Shown here one piece after another: positions 8,666-20,254 of a stretch of DNA of 64,000 bases. The first letter of the stretch is position 1. Each line of letters begins with the position of its first letter. Below the pieces are notes generated by a model. The model worked only from the letters and a program-made list of their open reading frames with translations, had not been told where the DNA came from and searched no databases. The position numbers were made by a program, and so were the translations under genes. Source of the DNA: Extensimonas soli (GTDB lineage: Bacteria; Pseudomonadota; Gammaproteobacteria; Burkholderiales; Burkholderiaceae_C); assembly GCF_029211265.1 (NCBI RefSeq), contig NZ_JARGEL010000024.1, positions 239,141-303,140 on the forward strand. The letters are read 5' to 3'.

Positions 8666-8775
8666 TGGACAAAATCCTTCCAAAATCACCGATTGGGCGC
8701 AGTGTAAGCGCTGGGCGTTACCCAAATCTGTAGCAATCCTGCAGCCTTGTTTGCGCTTGTTTCGGCGCGCTTTGG

Positions 8776-10086
8776 CTATTCACCCTCTGCATGGTCGGGC
8801 ACGGGGGGCGACAGCTGGGCCAGCACTTTGTCGATGCGCTTGCCGTCGAGGTCCACCACTTCAAACACCCAGCCCGCACAGCTGATGCGCTCGCCCACGA
8901 CGGGCAAATGGCCCGACTCGGCCAAAAGCAGCCCCGCAAGGGTGTTGTAGCGCGCGCGCTCCTCGTCGGGCAGCTCGCGGATGCCCAGCCGCGCCTTGAG
9001 CTCGTTCACGGGCATGAGGCCGTCGAGCAGCCAGCTACCGTCTTCGCGCTGTGTGGCCCAGGCCTCGCTTGCGGCGCCGGGCTGCAGCTCGCCGGTGATC
9101 GCCTCGAGCAAGTCGTGCGACGTCATGATGCCCTGCACCACGCCGTATTCATCGACCACGAACACCATGCGCCCGGCGCGCGTGCGAAATTGATCGAGCA
9201 GCTCCATGCCCGTGAGCGTCTCGGGCACGAAGAGGGCGGGCTGCACGTGCGCCTCTATGCCGCCACTCGCCTCGGGCCCCAGCGCAAGCAGGCGCGCCAC
9301 GCTGATGATGCCGACCACCTCGTCGAGCGAGCCACGGCACACCGGATACCACGAATGCGCGCGCTCGCCCTGCGCCACGAGGCGCAGGCACTCTGCCACC
9401 GACGCGCGCGCGTCCAGCCACTGCACGTCGGTGCGCGGCACCATCAGCGAAGTCAGCGGGCGGTCGTCGAGGTGGAAGACGTTGCGCACCATCTGGTGCT
9501 CGTGGTGCTCGATCACGCCCGCGGCCCGGCCCTCTTCGAGGCTCGCGATGATTTCCTCCTCGGTCATGGAATGCACGGCCGAATCATCGACGCGCAGCAG
9601 GCGCAACACGGCCTGCGTAGAAAGCGCGAGCAGGCGCACGAAAGGCTTGGCCACGCGCGCCACCCAGGTCATGGGCAGCGCGATCACCCGCGCCACGGGC
9701 TCGGGGTAGAGCTGCCCGATGCGCTTGGGCACGAGCTCGCCGAACACGATGGTGATGAAGGTGATCACCGTGACCACCAGCGCCGTGGCCGCCACGCCCG
9801 CCGCGCCCGGGGCCACGCCCAGGCCCTGCAGCCAGTGCGCGAGCCGCTCGCTGAACGCGGCCTCGCCGATGATGCCGTTGAGCATGCCTATCGAGGTGAT
9901 GCCCACCTGCACCGACGAAAGGAACTGCGTCGGATCGTCGAGCAGCGCGAGCGCCGCCTGCGCGCCCTTGTCGCCCTCTTCGGCCAGGGCCACGAGGCGC
10001 AGCTTGCGGCTCGACGCGAGCGCGAGCTCAGACATCGCGAACACGCCATTGAGCAGCGTCAGCAGCGCGATCAGCAGAAAATCCAT
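8776..10086 (-). CDS. CNNM/CorC-HlyC family membrane protein (hemolysin-like)
   Basis: The 436-residue protein has the order of this family: an N-terminal DUF21/CNNM membrane domain (about residues 1-195, with hydrophobic segments at 3-20, 60-80, 95-120 and 130-150), a pair of CBS domains (about 210-330), and a C-terminal CorC_HlyC domain (about 345-425). Relatives are linked to magnesium or cobalt efflux and resistance. The historical name hemolysin does not imply toxicity. It is divergent from apaH, with 25 bases between the start codons, so the two promoters must overlap the opposite gene or each other. Confidence 0.88.
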   Translation of the reverse strand: MDFLLIALLTLLNGVFAMSELALASSRKLRLVALAEEGDKGAQAALALLDDPTQFLSSVQVGITSIGMLNGIIGEAAFSERLAHWLQGLGVAPGAAGVAATALVVTVITFITIVFGELVPKRIGQLYPEPVARVIALPMTWVARVAKPFVRLLALSTQAVLRLLRVDDSAVHSMTEEEIIASLEEGRAAGVIEHHEHQMVRNVFHLDDRPLTSLMVPRTDVQWLDARASVAECLRLVAQGERAHSWYPVCRGSLDEVVGIISVARLLALGPEASGGIEAHVQPALFVPETLTGMELLDQFRTRAGRMVFVVDEYGVVQGIMTSHDLLEAITGELQPGAASEAWATQREDGSWLLDGLMPVNELKARLGIRELPDEERARYNTLAGLLLAESGHLPVVGERISCAGWVFEVVDLDGKRIDKVLAQLSPPVPDHAEGE

Positions 10087-10111
10087 GGAAATTCGTTAAA
10101 AACTGAACACC

Positions 10112-10963
10112 ATGGCACTTTACTGTATCGGCGACGTGCAGGGCTGCGACCGCGCCCTGGGGCAATTGCTCGATCGCATCGGCTTTTCCCCGAGCCGCGA
10201 CACCGTCTATCTGCTCGGCGACCTCGTCAACCGCGGGCCCGACTCGGCCGCGGTACTGCGCCGCTGCATGGCGCACGGCGACGCGCTGCGCCCGCTGCTG
10301 GGCAACCACGACCTGCACCTGCTCGCGCTGGCGCACGGCGCGCGCAAACCCGGCCGCCAGGACACTTTGCAGGAACTGCTAGCCGCGACCGACCGCGCGG
10401 CCCTGCTCGACTGGCTGCGCCAGCAACCGCTTGCGCGCCGGCATGTGCATGGACAAAGTGAAGAAGCACTCCTGCTCGTACACGCAGGCGTGCTGCCGCA
10501 GTGGAGCGCGCAGGACACGCTGGCGCTTGCCGACGAGGTGCACGCCGTGCTGCGCAGCGCCGACCTCGGCGACTTCCTGCACCAGATGTACGGCAACGCG
10601 CCCGCGCAATGGCACGACGGCCTGCACGGCGTGGAGCGCCTGCGCGTGATCGTCAATGCGCTCACCCGCCTGCGCTTTTGCACACCGCAAGGCACCATGG
10701 ATTTTTCGAGCACCGAAAGCGCCAGCACCGCACCGCCGGGCCTGCTGCCCTGGTTCGACGTACCCGGGCGGCGCACGGCGGACCAGCCGATCGCGTTCGG
10801 CCACTGGTCCACGCTGGGCTGGCTCAACCGCCCTGACCTGCTCGCCCTCGACACGGGCTGCGTCTGGGGCGGCGCCCTGAGCGCGGTACGCTTCGGCCAC
10901 ACCCTGGCCGAGCGTGAACTGCTGCAGGTGCGGTGTGCGCAGGCGCAGAGGCCGGGGGCGTGA
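10112..10963 (+). CDS. apaH: Symmetrical bis(5'-nucleosyl)-tetraphosphatase
   Basis: A 283-residue metallophosphoesterase with the three metal-binding motifs in order: GDVQGC (7-12), GDLVNRGPD (about 37-45) and LGNHDLH (about 69-75). It matches ApaH in length and in the conserved C-terminal part (FGHWSTLGW and TGCVWGG). It hydrolyses Ap4A to two ADP in the cytosol and in some bacteria also removes Np4 caps from RNA. The ATG lies 25 bases from the divergent CNNM gene. Downstream comes a 427-base gene-free stretch filled with repeats. Confidence 0.93.
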   Translation: MALYCIGDVQGCDRALGQLLDRIGFSPSRDTVYLLGDLVNRGPDSAAVLRRCMAHGDALRPLLGNHDLHLLALAHGARKPGRQDTLQELLAATDRAALLDWLRQQPLARRHVHGQSEEALLLVHAGVLPQWSAQDTLALADEVHAVLRSADLGDFLHQMYGNAPAQWHDGLHGVERLRVIVNALTRLRFCTPQGTMDFSSTESASTAPPGLLPWFDVPGRRTADQPIAFGHWSTLGWLNRPDLLALDTGCVWGGALSAVRFGHTLAERELLQVRCAQAQRPGA

Positions 10964-11014
10964 TGCTATTATTTTGATAGCTTCTCGCACTGACCGGACA
11001 AGCGTCTAAGGTCA
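10964..11014. repeat. Degenerate interspersed repeat, copy 1
   Basis: Right after the apaH stop lies TGCTATTATTTTGATAGCTT followed by CTCGCACTGACCGGACAAGCG. Two other intergenic regions (19019-19085 and 49361-49410, the latter inverted) contain related sequence of the pattern GATAGCTnCTnGnnCT and AAGCGnCTA. I recall such AT-plus-AGCGCT repeats as common in Comamonadaceae intergenic DNA; a genome search would be needed to define the unit. Confidence 0.45.
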
Positions 11015-11025
11015 AAAACACTTGT

Positions 11026-11387
11026 AATTGGGGTCAGATTCCAATTTTCCCAAAGGGCCGAGCGCAGCGATGGCCCGTGTGGTATCCCCGCCCTTCTGGA
11101 TGCGCCGAGGAGCGCAGCGCCCGGCGGATAAAGGGCGCGCGATTGTTTGAGCGAAGCGCAGCGCAGCGCAGCGCAGCGCAGCGAGTTTCGCGCGACCCCG
11201 CCGGGCGCGAGCACCGCAGGTTGCCCTGGGCGCCGCTCAGGCGCACAGGGACGCAGACAGCAGGGTCGCCTTCTTTTGCCTTCTTTTCTTGGCGAGACAA
11301 GAAAAGAAGGTGCGCCGCCGGGCGCAACTCCCGGCACCCGACCTTCGCCCCATCATCCACGCCCGAAATTCGAATCTGACCCCAATT
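11026..11387. repeat. 362-bp interspersed element bounded by a 16-bp perfect inverted repeat
   Basis: AATTGGGGTCAGATTC (11026-11041) and its exact reverse complement (11372-11387) bound the stretch. Inside are a tandem run of the 5-mer AGCGC (about 11155-11183), a 13-bp perfect hairpin (11279-11291 with 11298-11310, loop GCGAGA), and GC-rich sequence with no convincing gene. Several open frames cross it but none resembles a protein family, and I take them as by-products of base composition. It fills the convergent gap between apaH and rhlE. A related GGGGTCAGACTC end occurs alone at 49884-49898. Confidence 0.65.
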
Positions 11388-11390
11388 TCC

Positions 11391-12860
<1,470 letters not shown>

Positions 12861-12910
12861 GAAACGTCAGGATTCACCTGGTTGTGCCAAGCATGTCTGC
12901 GGGCATTCGA

Positions 12911-13786
12911 TCAAAGCTGCCGTGCGCCAAAGGTGTCGCACGCTTGTATGCGGCCAGCGTCCATGCCGGCCTGGAACCAGTGCTGGCGCTGCGCACTGGT
13001 GCCGTGGGTGAAACTGTCGGGCACCACATAACCCTGGCTGCGCTTTTGCAGCGCATCGTCGCCGATGTGCGAAGCCGCGTTCATTGCGGATTCGACATCG
13101 CCTTGCTCCAGCCAGTGCCTGGCCTGCTGCGACCTGTTGGCCCACACGCCGGCCAGACAGTCGGCCTGCAGCTCCAGGCGCACGGACAGCTGATTTTGCT
13201 GTACCTGGCTCACCCGGCCGCGCAAACCGTCGATTTTAGCGGTCAGACCGAGCAGGTTCTGCACATGGTGCCCCACTTCATGGGCCACCACGTAGGCGCG
13301 CGCGAAATCGCCGGGCGCACCGAGGTCATGGCTGAGGGTGTCGAAAAAATCCATGTCCAGATAGACCTTGCGGTCGCCCGGGCAATAGAACGGCCCCATG
13401 GCGGCCTGCCCGGTCCCGCAAGCCGTGGGCGTGGCGCCGCGGTACAGCACCAGGCGCGGCGGCTGATATTGCGCATTGTCTTCTTGAAAAACCTGCGTCC
13501 AGGCATCTTCCGTCGAGGCCAACACGGTCGAAACGAAGGTCGCACTCTGGTCTGCGGCCGGCGGTTTGTGCGCCGGCCTCTGTGGCTGCACGACTGCCGG
13601 GCTGCCACCACCGCTCAAAAGGTTCAGCAGCGTCACGGGGCTGACGCCCAGCACCCAACTGCCCAACAGCGCAAGCACGATGGTGCCGATGCCTATGCTG
13701 CGCCCGCCCAGCCCAAAACCGCCACCACCGTCGTCATCACGGCGATCTTCCATGTTGTCTGACTGCCGTTCACCTTCCCACCGCAT
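12911..13786 (-). CDS. Neutral zinc metallopeptidase (YpfJ/KPN_02809 family)
   Basis: A 291-residue protein with a Gly/Asp-rich N-terminus, one membrane segment (about residues 30-50, IGTIVLALLGSWVLGV) and a large outer domain containing the zincin motif VVAHEVGHHVQN and a downstream E-x-Q-A-D-C helix (ELQADC) that should supply the third ligand. It matches the YpfJ family, putative neutral zinc peptidases of unknown substrate. The ATG ending at 13786 is backed by AAGGAG, so a 10-residue longer version is not favoured. It is followed at 50 bases by rhlE and could share its transcript. Confidence 0.88.
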   Translation of the reverse strand: MRWEGERQSDNMEDRRDDDGGGGFGLGGRSIGIGTIVLALLGSWVLGVSPVTLLNLLSGGGSPAVVQPQRPAHKPPAADQSATFVSTVLASTEDAWTQVFQEDNAQYQPPRLVLYRGATPTACGTGQAAMGPFYCPGDRKVYLDMDFFDTLSHDLGAPGDFARAYVVAHEVGHHVQNLLGLTAKIDGLRGRVSQVQQNQLSVRLELQADCLAGVWANRSQQARHWLEQGDVESAMNAASHIGDDALQKRSQGYVVPDSFTHGTSAQRQHWFQAGMDAGRIQACDTFGARQL

Positions 13787-13943
13787 CGCTGACTCCTTGA
13801 CTTGACACGTGCACACGTTAAATTGCCGCTACTGTAGCTGTCCCGTGCCTTGTGGCAGCTACGGGGCACTTTCACCCTCGTGCGCCATTGCGCTTGTTTG
13901 AGGCGCGCAATCTTCTGATTTTCAACAATCTGGGAGTTTCGAC

Positions 13944-14630
13944 ATGAAAAACAGCTACCTCGCTGAATGCATCGGCACCTTCTGGCTGGTTCTCGGAGGT
14001 TGCGGCAGTGCCGTATTGGCCGCCGCCTTTCCTGATGTCGGCATTGGCCTGGCCGGGGTCTCGCTGGCCTTCGGCCTGACCGTGCTCACCATGGCCTTCG
14101 CCATCGGGCACATCTCCGGCTGCCACCTGAACCCGGCCGTCTCGGTGGGCTTGTGCGTGGGCGGGCGTTTTCCCAAAGCCGACTTGATCCCCTATATCGT
14201 GGCCCAAGTCATCGGCGCGATCATTGCAGGCGGCGTGCTCTACGTCATCGCCAGCGGAAAGGCAGGTTTTGACCTGGCTGGCGGATTCGCCTCGAATGGC
14301 TACGGCGAACATTCGCCGGGCGGCTATAGCCTTGTAGCCGCCTTGGTGACAGAGGTGGTCATGACGGCGATCCTCCTGTTCGTCATCATGGGCGCCACCG
14401 ACCAACGTGCCCCGCAAGGCCTTGCGCCCATCGCCATCGGCCTGTGCCTGACCCTCATCCACCTGATCTCCATCCCCGTGACCAACACTTCGGTCAATCC
14501 AGCGCGCAGCACGGGCGTGGCGGTTTACGTGGGCGCTTGGGCGCTGGCGCAGCTGTGGCTTTTCTGGGTGGCCCCCATCGTGGGCGGCGCGCTGGGCGCA
14601 TTGATGTATCGCGGCATAGCAAAAGAGTGA
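13944..14630 (+). CDS. aqpZ: Aquaporin Z
   Basis: The 228-residue protein is a six-helix aquaporin with both pore-lining Asn-Pro-Ala boxes: HLNPAVS in the first half and SVNPARSTG in the second. The residues around the second box and the length match bacterial AqpZ, an inner-membrane water channel, better than glycerol facilitators. It stands alone: its upstream region (13787-13943) separates it from the divergent zinc peptidase, and its end converges on dcd 28 bases away. Confidence 0.95.
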   Translation: MKNSYLAECIGTFWLVLGGCGSAVLAAAFPDVGIGLAGVSLAFGLTVLTMAFAIGHISGCHLNPAVSVGLCVGGRFPKADLIPYIVAQVIGAIIAGGVLYVIASGKAGFDLAGGFASNGYGEHSPGGYSLVAALVTEVVMTAILLFVIMGATDQRAPQGLAPIAIGLCLTLIHLISIPVTNTSVNPARSTGVAVYVGAWALAQLWLFWVAPIVGGALGALMYRGIAKE

Positions 14631-14658
14631 TGGCCGCGTCCTTGCCGGCACTCATCCC

Positions 14659-15225
14659 TCACGCCTTGGGCAGCGTCACGCCCACCTGCCCCTGGTACTT
14701 GCCGCCGCGGTCTTTGTAGCTGGTTTCGCAGACCTCGTCGCTCTCGAAAAACAGCACCTGCGCGCAGCCTTCGCCGGCATAAATCTTGGCGGGCAGCGGC
14801 GTGGTGTTGCTGAATTCGAGCGTCACGTAACCCTCCCACTCGGGCTCGAAGGGGGTGACGTTGACGATGATGCCGCAGCGCGCGTAGGTGCTCTTGCCCA
14901 GGCAGATGGTGAGCACGTTGCGCGGGATGCGGAAGTATTCGACGGTGCGCGCCAGCGCAAAGCTGTTGGGCGGGATGATGCACACCTCGCCATGAAAATC
15001 GACGAAGCTCTTTTCGTCGAAATTCTTGGGGTCGACCACGGTGCTGTGGATGTTCGTGAAAATCTTGAATTCGGGCGCGCAGCGGATGTCGTAGCCGTAG
15101 CTGCTGGTGCCGTAGCTCACGATCTTGCGCCCATCGACCTCGCGCACCTGGCCGGGCTCGTAGGGTTCGATCATGCCGTGCTGCTCGGCCATGCGGCGTA
15201 TCCATTTGTCGCTTTTGATGGTCAT
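14659..15225 (-). CDS. dcd: dCTP deaminase
   Basis: A 188-residue protein matching bacterial dCTP deaminase, the exact usual length. The catalytic segment GKSTYARCG (Ser and Arg) and the glutamate in VTLEFSNT are present. It converts dCTP to dUTP, which is then cleaved to dUMP for thymidylate synthesis. The start is the ATG ending at 15225 ([13 protein letters not shown]); an open frame further upstream is not family-like. The ribosome site is weak (GGGCCCCCAGC). Convergent with aqpZ. Confidence 0.95.
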   Translation of the reverse strand: MTIKSDKWIRRMAEQHGMIEPYEPGQVREVDGRKIVSYGTSSYGYDIRCAPEFKIFTNIHSTVVDPKNFDEKSFVDFHGEVCIIPPNSFALARTVEYFRIPRNVLTICLGKSTYARCGIIVNVTPFEPEWEGYVTLEFSNTTPLPAKIYAGEGCAQVLFFESDEVCETSYKDRGGKYQGQVGVTLPKA

Positions 15226-15337
15226 GCTGGGGGCCCTGGTTGTGCCGCGGCATTGTAAGCAGGGCCCAGTACGCGATGCCTGCGGCGACACGGCGCATGC
15301 CACAATCGCGCGAAAACGCCCCCGGAGACGAGCCCCC

Positions 15338-16012
<675 letters not shown>

Positions 16013-16085
16013 CTCTCGAAACAAGAGCTGCTTACGCAGTATCTACGGGCGCAAAAGGCTGTTTTTATCCATAACCCCAACGACC

Positions 16086-17576
16086 TTGAAAATCTTCCAG
16101 CGCACGCAGCGCTCGCTGTTCGGTGAAATCCTCGACTGGATGCTCACGCCGCTGCTGCTCTTGTGGCCGCTGAGCCTCGCGCTGACCTGGCTGGTCGCGC
16201 AGACGCTCGCCAACAAGCCTTTCGACCGCGCGCTCGAACACCACGCGCAGACGCTGGCCCAGCTCGTGAGCGTGGCGCAGGGCAAGGTGCAGTTCAGCCT
16301 GCCGCAGCCGGCCTATGAGATGTTGCGCGCCGACGCCGCCGACACCGTGTATTACCAGGTACTTGCCCCCAGCGGAGCGTTGCTCGCAGGCGACGCGAGC
16401 CTGCCGCAACCCGGTGTGGACGAGCGCACGGGCGCCGATGCCGTCGATGCGGTGTGGCTGCGCGACGACGAGCTGCGCGGCGTGGACATCCGCGTGGCCG
16501 CGGTCTGGGTGCCGCTCGCGCTGCCCGCCACGCAGGGCAGCCCCGCACTGGCGCTGGTGCAGGTGGCCGAGACGCGCGAAAAGCGCAGCATGCTTGCGAC
16601 GGAAATCGTCAAGGGCGTGATGCTGCCGCAGTTCGTGATCCTGCCGCTCGCGGTGCTGCTCGTGTGGCTCGCGCTCGCGCGCGGCATCCAGCCGCTGAGC
16701 CAGATCGAGCAGCGCATCCGCGCGCGCCGCCCCGACGACCTGAGCCCGCTCGACGAGCGCACGGTGCCGCTCGAGGTGGCGCCGCTCGTGGCCTCGGTGA
16801 ACGACCTGCTCATGCGGCTCGATGACTCCATCGCGACGCAAAAGCGCTTTCTCGCCGACGCCGCGCACCAGCTCAAGACGCCGCTCGCGGGCCTGCGCAT
16901 GCAGGCCGACCTCGCGCAGCGCGAAGGCACCAGCACCGAAGACCTCAAGCGCTCGCTGCAGCAGATCGGGCGCGCGAGCATGCGCGCCACGCACACGGTG
17001 AACCAGTTGCTCGCGCTCGCGCGTGCCGAGGCGAGCGGCACGCGCCTCGCGCACCAGCCTTGCAACCTCGCGCGCCTGACCATGGAAGTGGTGCGCGACT
17101 CGGTGCCGCGCGCGCTCGAAAGGCACCTCGATCTGGGCTACGACGGCGCCCCGCCCACGGCGCCTGGCGTGTGGGCGCAGGGCAACCCCACGCTGCTCAA
17201 GGAGCTGGTGCGCAACCTGCTCGACAACGCCATCAACTACACGCCGTCGAACGCCGCGCAGCCCGGCGTGGTCACCGCGCGCGTGCTCGCCGACCCGCTG
17301 GGCGAAGTCGTGCTGCTGCAGGTCGAAGACTCGGGGCCGGGCGTGCCCGAGGCCGAGCGTGAGCTCGTGTTCCAGCCGTTTTACCGCGCGCTCGGCAACG
17401 AGGCCGACGGCTCGGGTCTGGGCCTGCCCATCGTCAGCGAGATCGCGCGCCAGCACGGCGCGCAGGTGCTGCTCGAAGACGCGCACCCGGGCCGCCGTCC
17501 GCCGGGCGCGCGCTTTAGCGTGCGCTTTGCGGCGCTACCAATGCAGCAAGACACGCCCGCGGGCGGTGTCCTATAG
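16086..17576 (+). CDS. Sensor histidine kinase (TctE/QseC-like)
   Basis: The 496-residue kinase starts with a membrane segment (about residues 17-40), a periplasmic domain of about 130 residues (40-170), and a second membrane helix near 175-200. There follow the dimerisation/phosphoacceptor helix with His261 in DAAHQLKTPL, an N-box (RNLLDNAINY) and the G-box SGLGLPIV. The start is a TTG at 16086; the first in-frame ATG would begin inside the first membrane helix, so TTG is preferred, although no strong ribosome site is seen. It pairs with the response regulator just upstream. The signal is unknown. Confidence 0.88.
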   Translation: MKIFQRTQRSLFGEILDWMLTPLLLLWPLSLALTWLVAQTLANKPFDRALEHHAQTLAQLVSVAQGKVQFSLPQPAYEMLRADAADTVYYQVLAPSGALLAGDASLPQPGVDERTGADAVDAVWLRDDELRGVDIRVAAVWVPLALPATQGSPALALVQVAETREKRSMLATEIVKGVMLPQFVILPLAVLLVWLALARGIQPLSQIEQRIRARRPDDLSPLDERTVPLEVAPLVASVNDLLMRLDDSIATQKRFLADAAHQLKTPLAGLRMQADLAQREGTSTEDLKRSLQQIGRASMRATHTVNQLLALARAEASGTRLAHQPCNLARLTMEVVRDSVPRALERHLDLGYDGAPPTAPGVWAQGNPTLLKELVRNLLDNAINYTPSNAAQPGVVTARVLADPLGEVVLLQVEDSGPGVPEAERELVFQPFYRALGNEADGSGLGLPIVSEIARQHGAQVLLEDAHPGRRPPGARFSVRFAALPMQQDTPAGGVL

Positions 17577-17628
17577 TGCCTCGCCATCGCCTTCACTCGC
17601 TCGCATCCCCTCGCACATTCACGCCCCC

Positions 17629-19008
17629 ATGGCCAAAGAAAAAACCCTGTTCACCTGCAGCGCCTGCGGCGGCACCAGCCCGCGCTGGCTGGGCAAATGC
17701 CCGTCCTGCGGCGCCTGGAACACGCTCGTCGAAACCGTGGCCGAGGCCGCTCCGGGCAACAACCGCTACAGCACCGCCAGCTTTGCGGGGCTCGCGCAGG
17801 CGCAGGCCGTGCAGCCGCTCGCGGCGATCGAGGCGCGCGACTTTGCGCGCACGGCCAGCGGCCTCGAAGAGCTCGACCGCGTGCTCGGCGGCGGCATCGT
17901 CGAAGGCGGCGTGGTGCTGATCGGCGGCGATCCGGGCATAGGCAAGTCCACCCTGCTGCTGCAAGCGCTCGACGCGCTGCAGCGCACGGGCCTGCCCACG
18001 CTGTACGTGACGGGCGAGGAAAGCGGCGCGCAGGTGGCGCTGCGCGCGCGCCGGCTCGGGCTCGAGCACAGCCCGGTGCAGGTGCTGGCCGAGATCCAGC
18101 TCGAAAAAATCCTCGCCACCATGGATTCGCACCAGCCCGCCGTGGTGGTGATCGACTCGATCCAGACCGTGTATTCCGACCAGCTCAGCTCGGCGCCGGG
18201 CTCGGTCGCGCAGGTGCGCGAGTGCGCGGCGCACCTCACGCGCGCGGCCAAGTCCTCGGGCATGGCCGTGGTGCTCGTCGGGCACGTGACCAAGGAAGGC
18301 GCGCTCGCCGGCCCGCGCGTGCTCGAACACATGGTCGATACCGTGCTGTATTTCGAGGGCGACACGCACAGCCCGTTCCGCCTCGTGCGCGCCATCAAAA
18401 ACCGCTTTGGCGCGGTCAATGAGATCGGCGTGTTCGCGATGACCGAGCGCGGCCTGAAGGGCGTGAGCAACCCGAGCGCGATTTTTCTGAGCCAGCACAG
18501 CACGCCCGTGCCCGGCAGCTGCGTGCTCGTCACGCTCGAAGGCACGCGCCCCCTGCTGGTCGAAATCCAGGCCCTGGTGGACAGCGGCGGCCCCAGCCCG
18601 CGGCGCCTGAGCGTGGGGCTGGACCGCGACCGCCTGGCCATGCTGCTGGCCGTGCTGCACCGCCACGCGGGCGTGGCCTGCGCCGACCAGGACGTGTTCG
18701 TGAACGCCGTGGGCGGCGTGCGCATCAGCGAGCCCGCGTCCGACCTTGCCGTGCTGCTGGCCATCACCTCGAGCCTGCGCGGCAAGGCGCTGCCCAAGGG
18801 GTTTTTCGCGTTCGGTGAGGTCGGCCTCGCGGGCGAAGTGCGCCCCGCGCCGCGCGGCCAGGAACGCCTGCGCGAAGCCGCCAAACTGGGCTTCAGCGTG
18901 GCCGTGGTGCCCAAGGCCAACGCGCCCAAAAAGCCCATCGAGGGCCTCACCATCCATGCCGTGGAGCGCGTGGAAGAAGCGCTCGAAGTGGTGCATGGAC
19001 TGGGCTGA
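17629..19008 (+). CDS. radA: DNA repair protein RadA (Sms)
   Basis: The 459-residue protein has the N-terminal four-cysteine zinc finger (CSACGG and CPSCG), a RecA-like core with Walker A GDPGIGKST, the RadA signature KNRFG, and a C-terminal Lon-like domain (PRRLSVGLDRDRLAML onward). RadA extends strand invasion and processes recombination intermediates. The ATG ends a poorly defined leader; there is no strong ribosome site, but the protein starts exactly where the family does. It is 52 bases after the histidine kinase and may be partly co-transcribed with it. Confidence 0.95.
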   Translation: MAKEKTLFTCSACGGTSPRWLGKCPSCGAWNTLVETVAEAAPGNNRYSTASFAGLAQAQAVQPLAAIEARDFARTASGLEELDRVLGGGIVEGGVVLIGGDPGIGKSTLLLQALDALQRTGLPTLYVTGEESGAQVALRARRLGLEHSPVQVLAEIQLEKILATMDSHQPAVVVIDSIQTVYSDQLSSAPGSVAQVRECAAHLTRAAKSSGMAVVLVGHVTKEGALAGPRVLEHMVDTVLYFEGDTHSPFRLVRAIKNRFGAVNEIGVFAMTERGLKGVSNPSAIFLSQHSTPVPGSCVLVTLEGTRPLLVEIQALVDSGGPSPRRLSVGLDRDRLAMLLAVLHRHAGVACADQDVFVNAVGGVRISEPASDLAVLLAITSSLRGKALPKGFFAFGEVGLAGEVRPAPRGQERLREAAKLGFSVAVVPKANAPKKPIEGLTIHAVERVEEALEVVHGLG

Positions 19009-19018
19009 AGCCGCCCAG

Positions 19019-19085
19019 AAATTACAAGCCAATTCGGCACTTCAGGCAGAATTTACAAGCGCTAGCAGCTCCTCAAAACAGAGCG
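19019..19085. repeat. Degenerate interspersed repeat, copy 2
   Basis: Between convergent radA and cheB, the sequence around ATTTACAAGCGCTAGCAGCT resembles, in inverted orientation, the repeats after apaH and between recA and recX (TTTTGAGGAGCTGCTAGCGCTTGT when read leftwards). It is a decayed copy, without coding capacity. Confidence 0.4.
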
Positions 19086-19118
19086 AAAAGCCTCGCCCCG
19101 CAACCGCAGCAGGGCACC

Positions 19119-20237
19119 TCAAATCCGATGGTGCAGCCGGTCGGTGCTGCTGCGCAGGCGCGCGAGCAGGGCTGGGGTGATCTGCGATAGCGGCAGCACC
19201 TCGTCGGCGGCGCCGTGGGCGATGGCTTCGCGCGGCATGCCGAAAACGACGCACGTGGCCTCGTCCTGCACGAAGTTGGTGGCACCGGCGTCTTTCATCT
19301 CGCGCATCGCGGCAGCGCCGTCGTTGCCCATGCCGGTGAGCATGATGCCGTAGGCATTGGGCCCGGCTACCGCCGCGACCGATTTGAACAGCACTTCGAC
19401 CGAAGGTTTGTGGCGGTTCACGGGCGGGGCGTCTTCGACCACCGCGACGTAATTGGCGCCGCTGCGCGCGATGCGAAACTGCGTGCCGCCGGGCGCGATG
19501 TAGGCGTGACCGGGCAGGATGCGCTCGCCGTTTTGGGCCTCCTTGACGCTGATGCGGCACAGGCTGTCGAGGCGCGCGGCGAAACTCGTGGTGAAGCCCG
19601 GCGGCATGTGCTGCGTGATGACGATGGCCGGCGCATCTGCGGGCATGGGCAGCAGCACCTCCTTGATGGCCTCGGTGCCGCCCGTGGAGGCGCCGATGGC
19701 AATGAGTTTTTCGGTCGAAATGCGGCCCAAGGGCGGCGCAGGCGCTGCGCTGGCCTGCGCCGCGGCGGCACCAGCGTGCGCACTGGCTGCCGCCCGGGCC
19801 GCCGCCTTGGCGACGATGCGGTGCACGTGCGAGGCCGCGGCGATGCGGATCTTTTCGACGATCTCGTCGGCGAGTGCGTTGATGCCGCTCGCAAGCCCCA
19901 CGCGCGGCTTGGCGACGAAGTCCACCGCACCGAGCTCGAGCGCACGGAGCGTGACCTCGGCACCGCGCTGCGTGAGCGTGGAGACCATCAGCACCGGCAT
20001 GGGGCGCAGGCGCATGAGGCGCTCGAGAAAGTCGATGCCGTCCATGCGCGGCATTTCGACGTCGAGCGTGATCACGTCGGGGTTGCGCTCGCGGATCATC
20101 TCGCGCGCGATCAGCGGATCGTTGGCTGTGCCTATGCACTCCATGTCGGGCTGGCGGTTGATGATCTCGGCCAGCAGGCTGCGCACCAGCGCCGAGTCAT
20201 CGACCACGATCACGCGGATTTTTGGCTTCACTGGCAT
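19119..20237 (-). CDS. cheB: Chemotaxis protein-glutamate methylesterase/deamidase CheB
   Basis: The 372-residue protein has an N-terminal receiver domain with phosphoacceptor Asp59 ([12 protein letters not shown]), an Ala-rich linker (about 140-175) and the C-terminal esterase domain with the catalytic triad in GASTGG (Ser), TQHMPP (His) and GNDGAA (Asp). It removes methyl groups from chemoreceptors when phosphorylated by CheA. The ATG ending at 20237 gives the normal N-terminus; a TTG 21 bases upstream would overlap the end of cheD. It is the last gene of the che operon, 17 bases after cheD. Confidence 0.95.
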   Translation of the reverse strand: MPVKPKIRVIVVDDSALVRSLLAEIINRQPDMECIGTANDPLIAREMIRERNPDVITLDVEMPRMDGIDFLERLMRLRPMPVLMVSTLTQRGAEVTLRALELGAVDFVAKPRVGLASGINALADEIVEKIRIAAASHVHRIVAKAAARAAASAHAGAAAAQASAAPAPPLGRISTEKLIAIGASTGGTEAIKEVLLPMPADAPAIVITQHMPPGFTTSFAARLDSLCRISVKEAQNGERILPGHAYIAPGGTQFRIARSGANYVAVVEDAPPVNRHKPSVEVLFKSVAAVAGPNAYGIMLTGMGNDGAAAMREMKDAGATNFVQDEATCVVFGMPREAIAHGAADEVLPLSQITPALLARLRSSTDRLHHRI

Positions 20238-20254
20238 GGCTATCGCAAAAAATG

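Noticed and set aside
11155..11183. Tandem AGCGC units as a CRISPR array
   Set aside because: Units are 5 bases without spacers; it is a simple sequence repeat.
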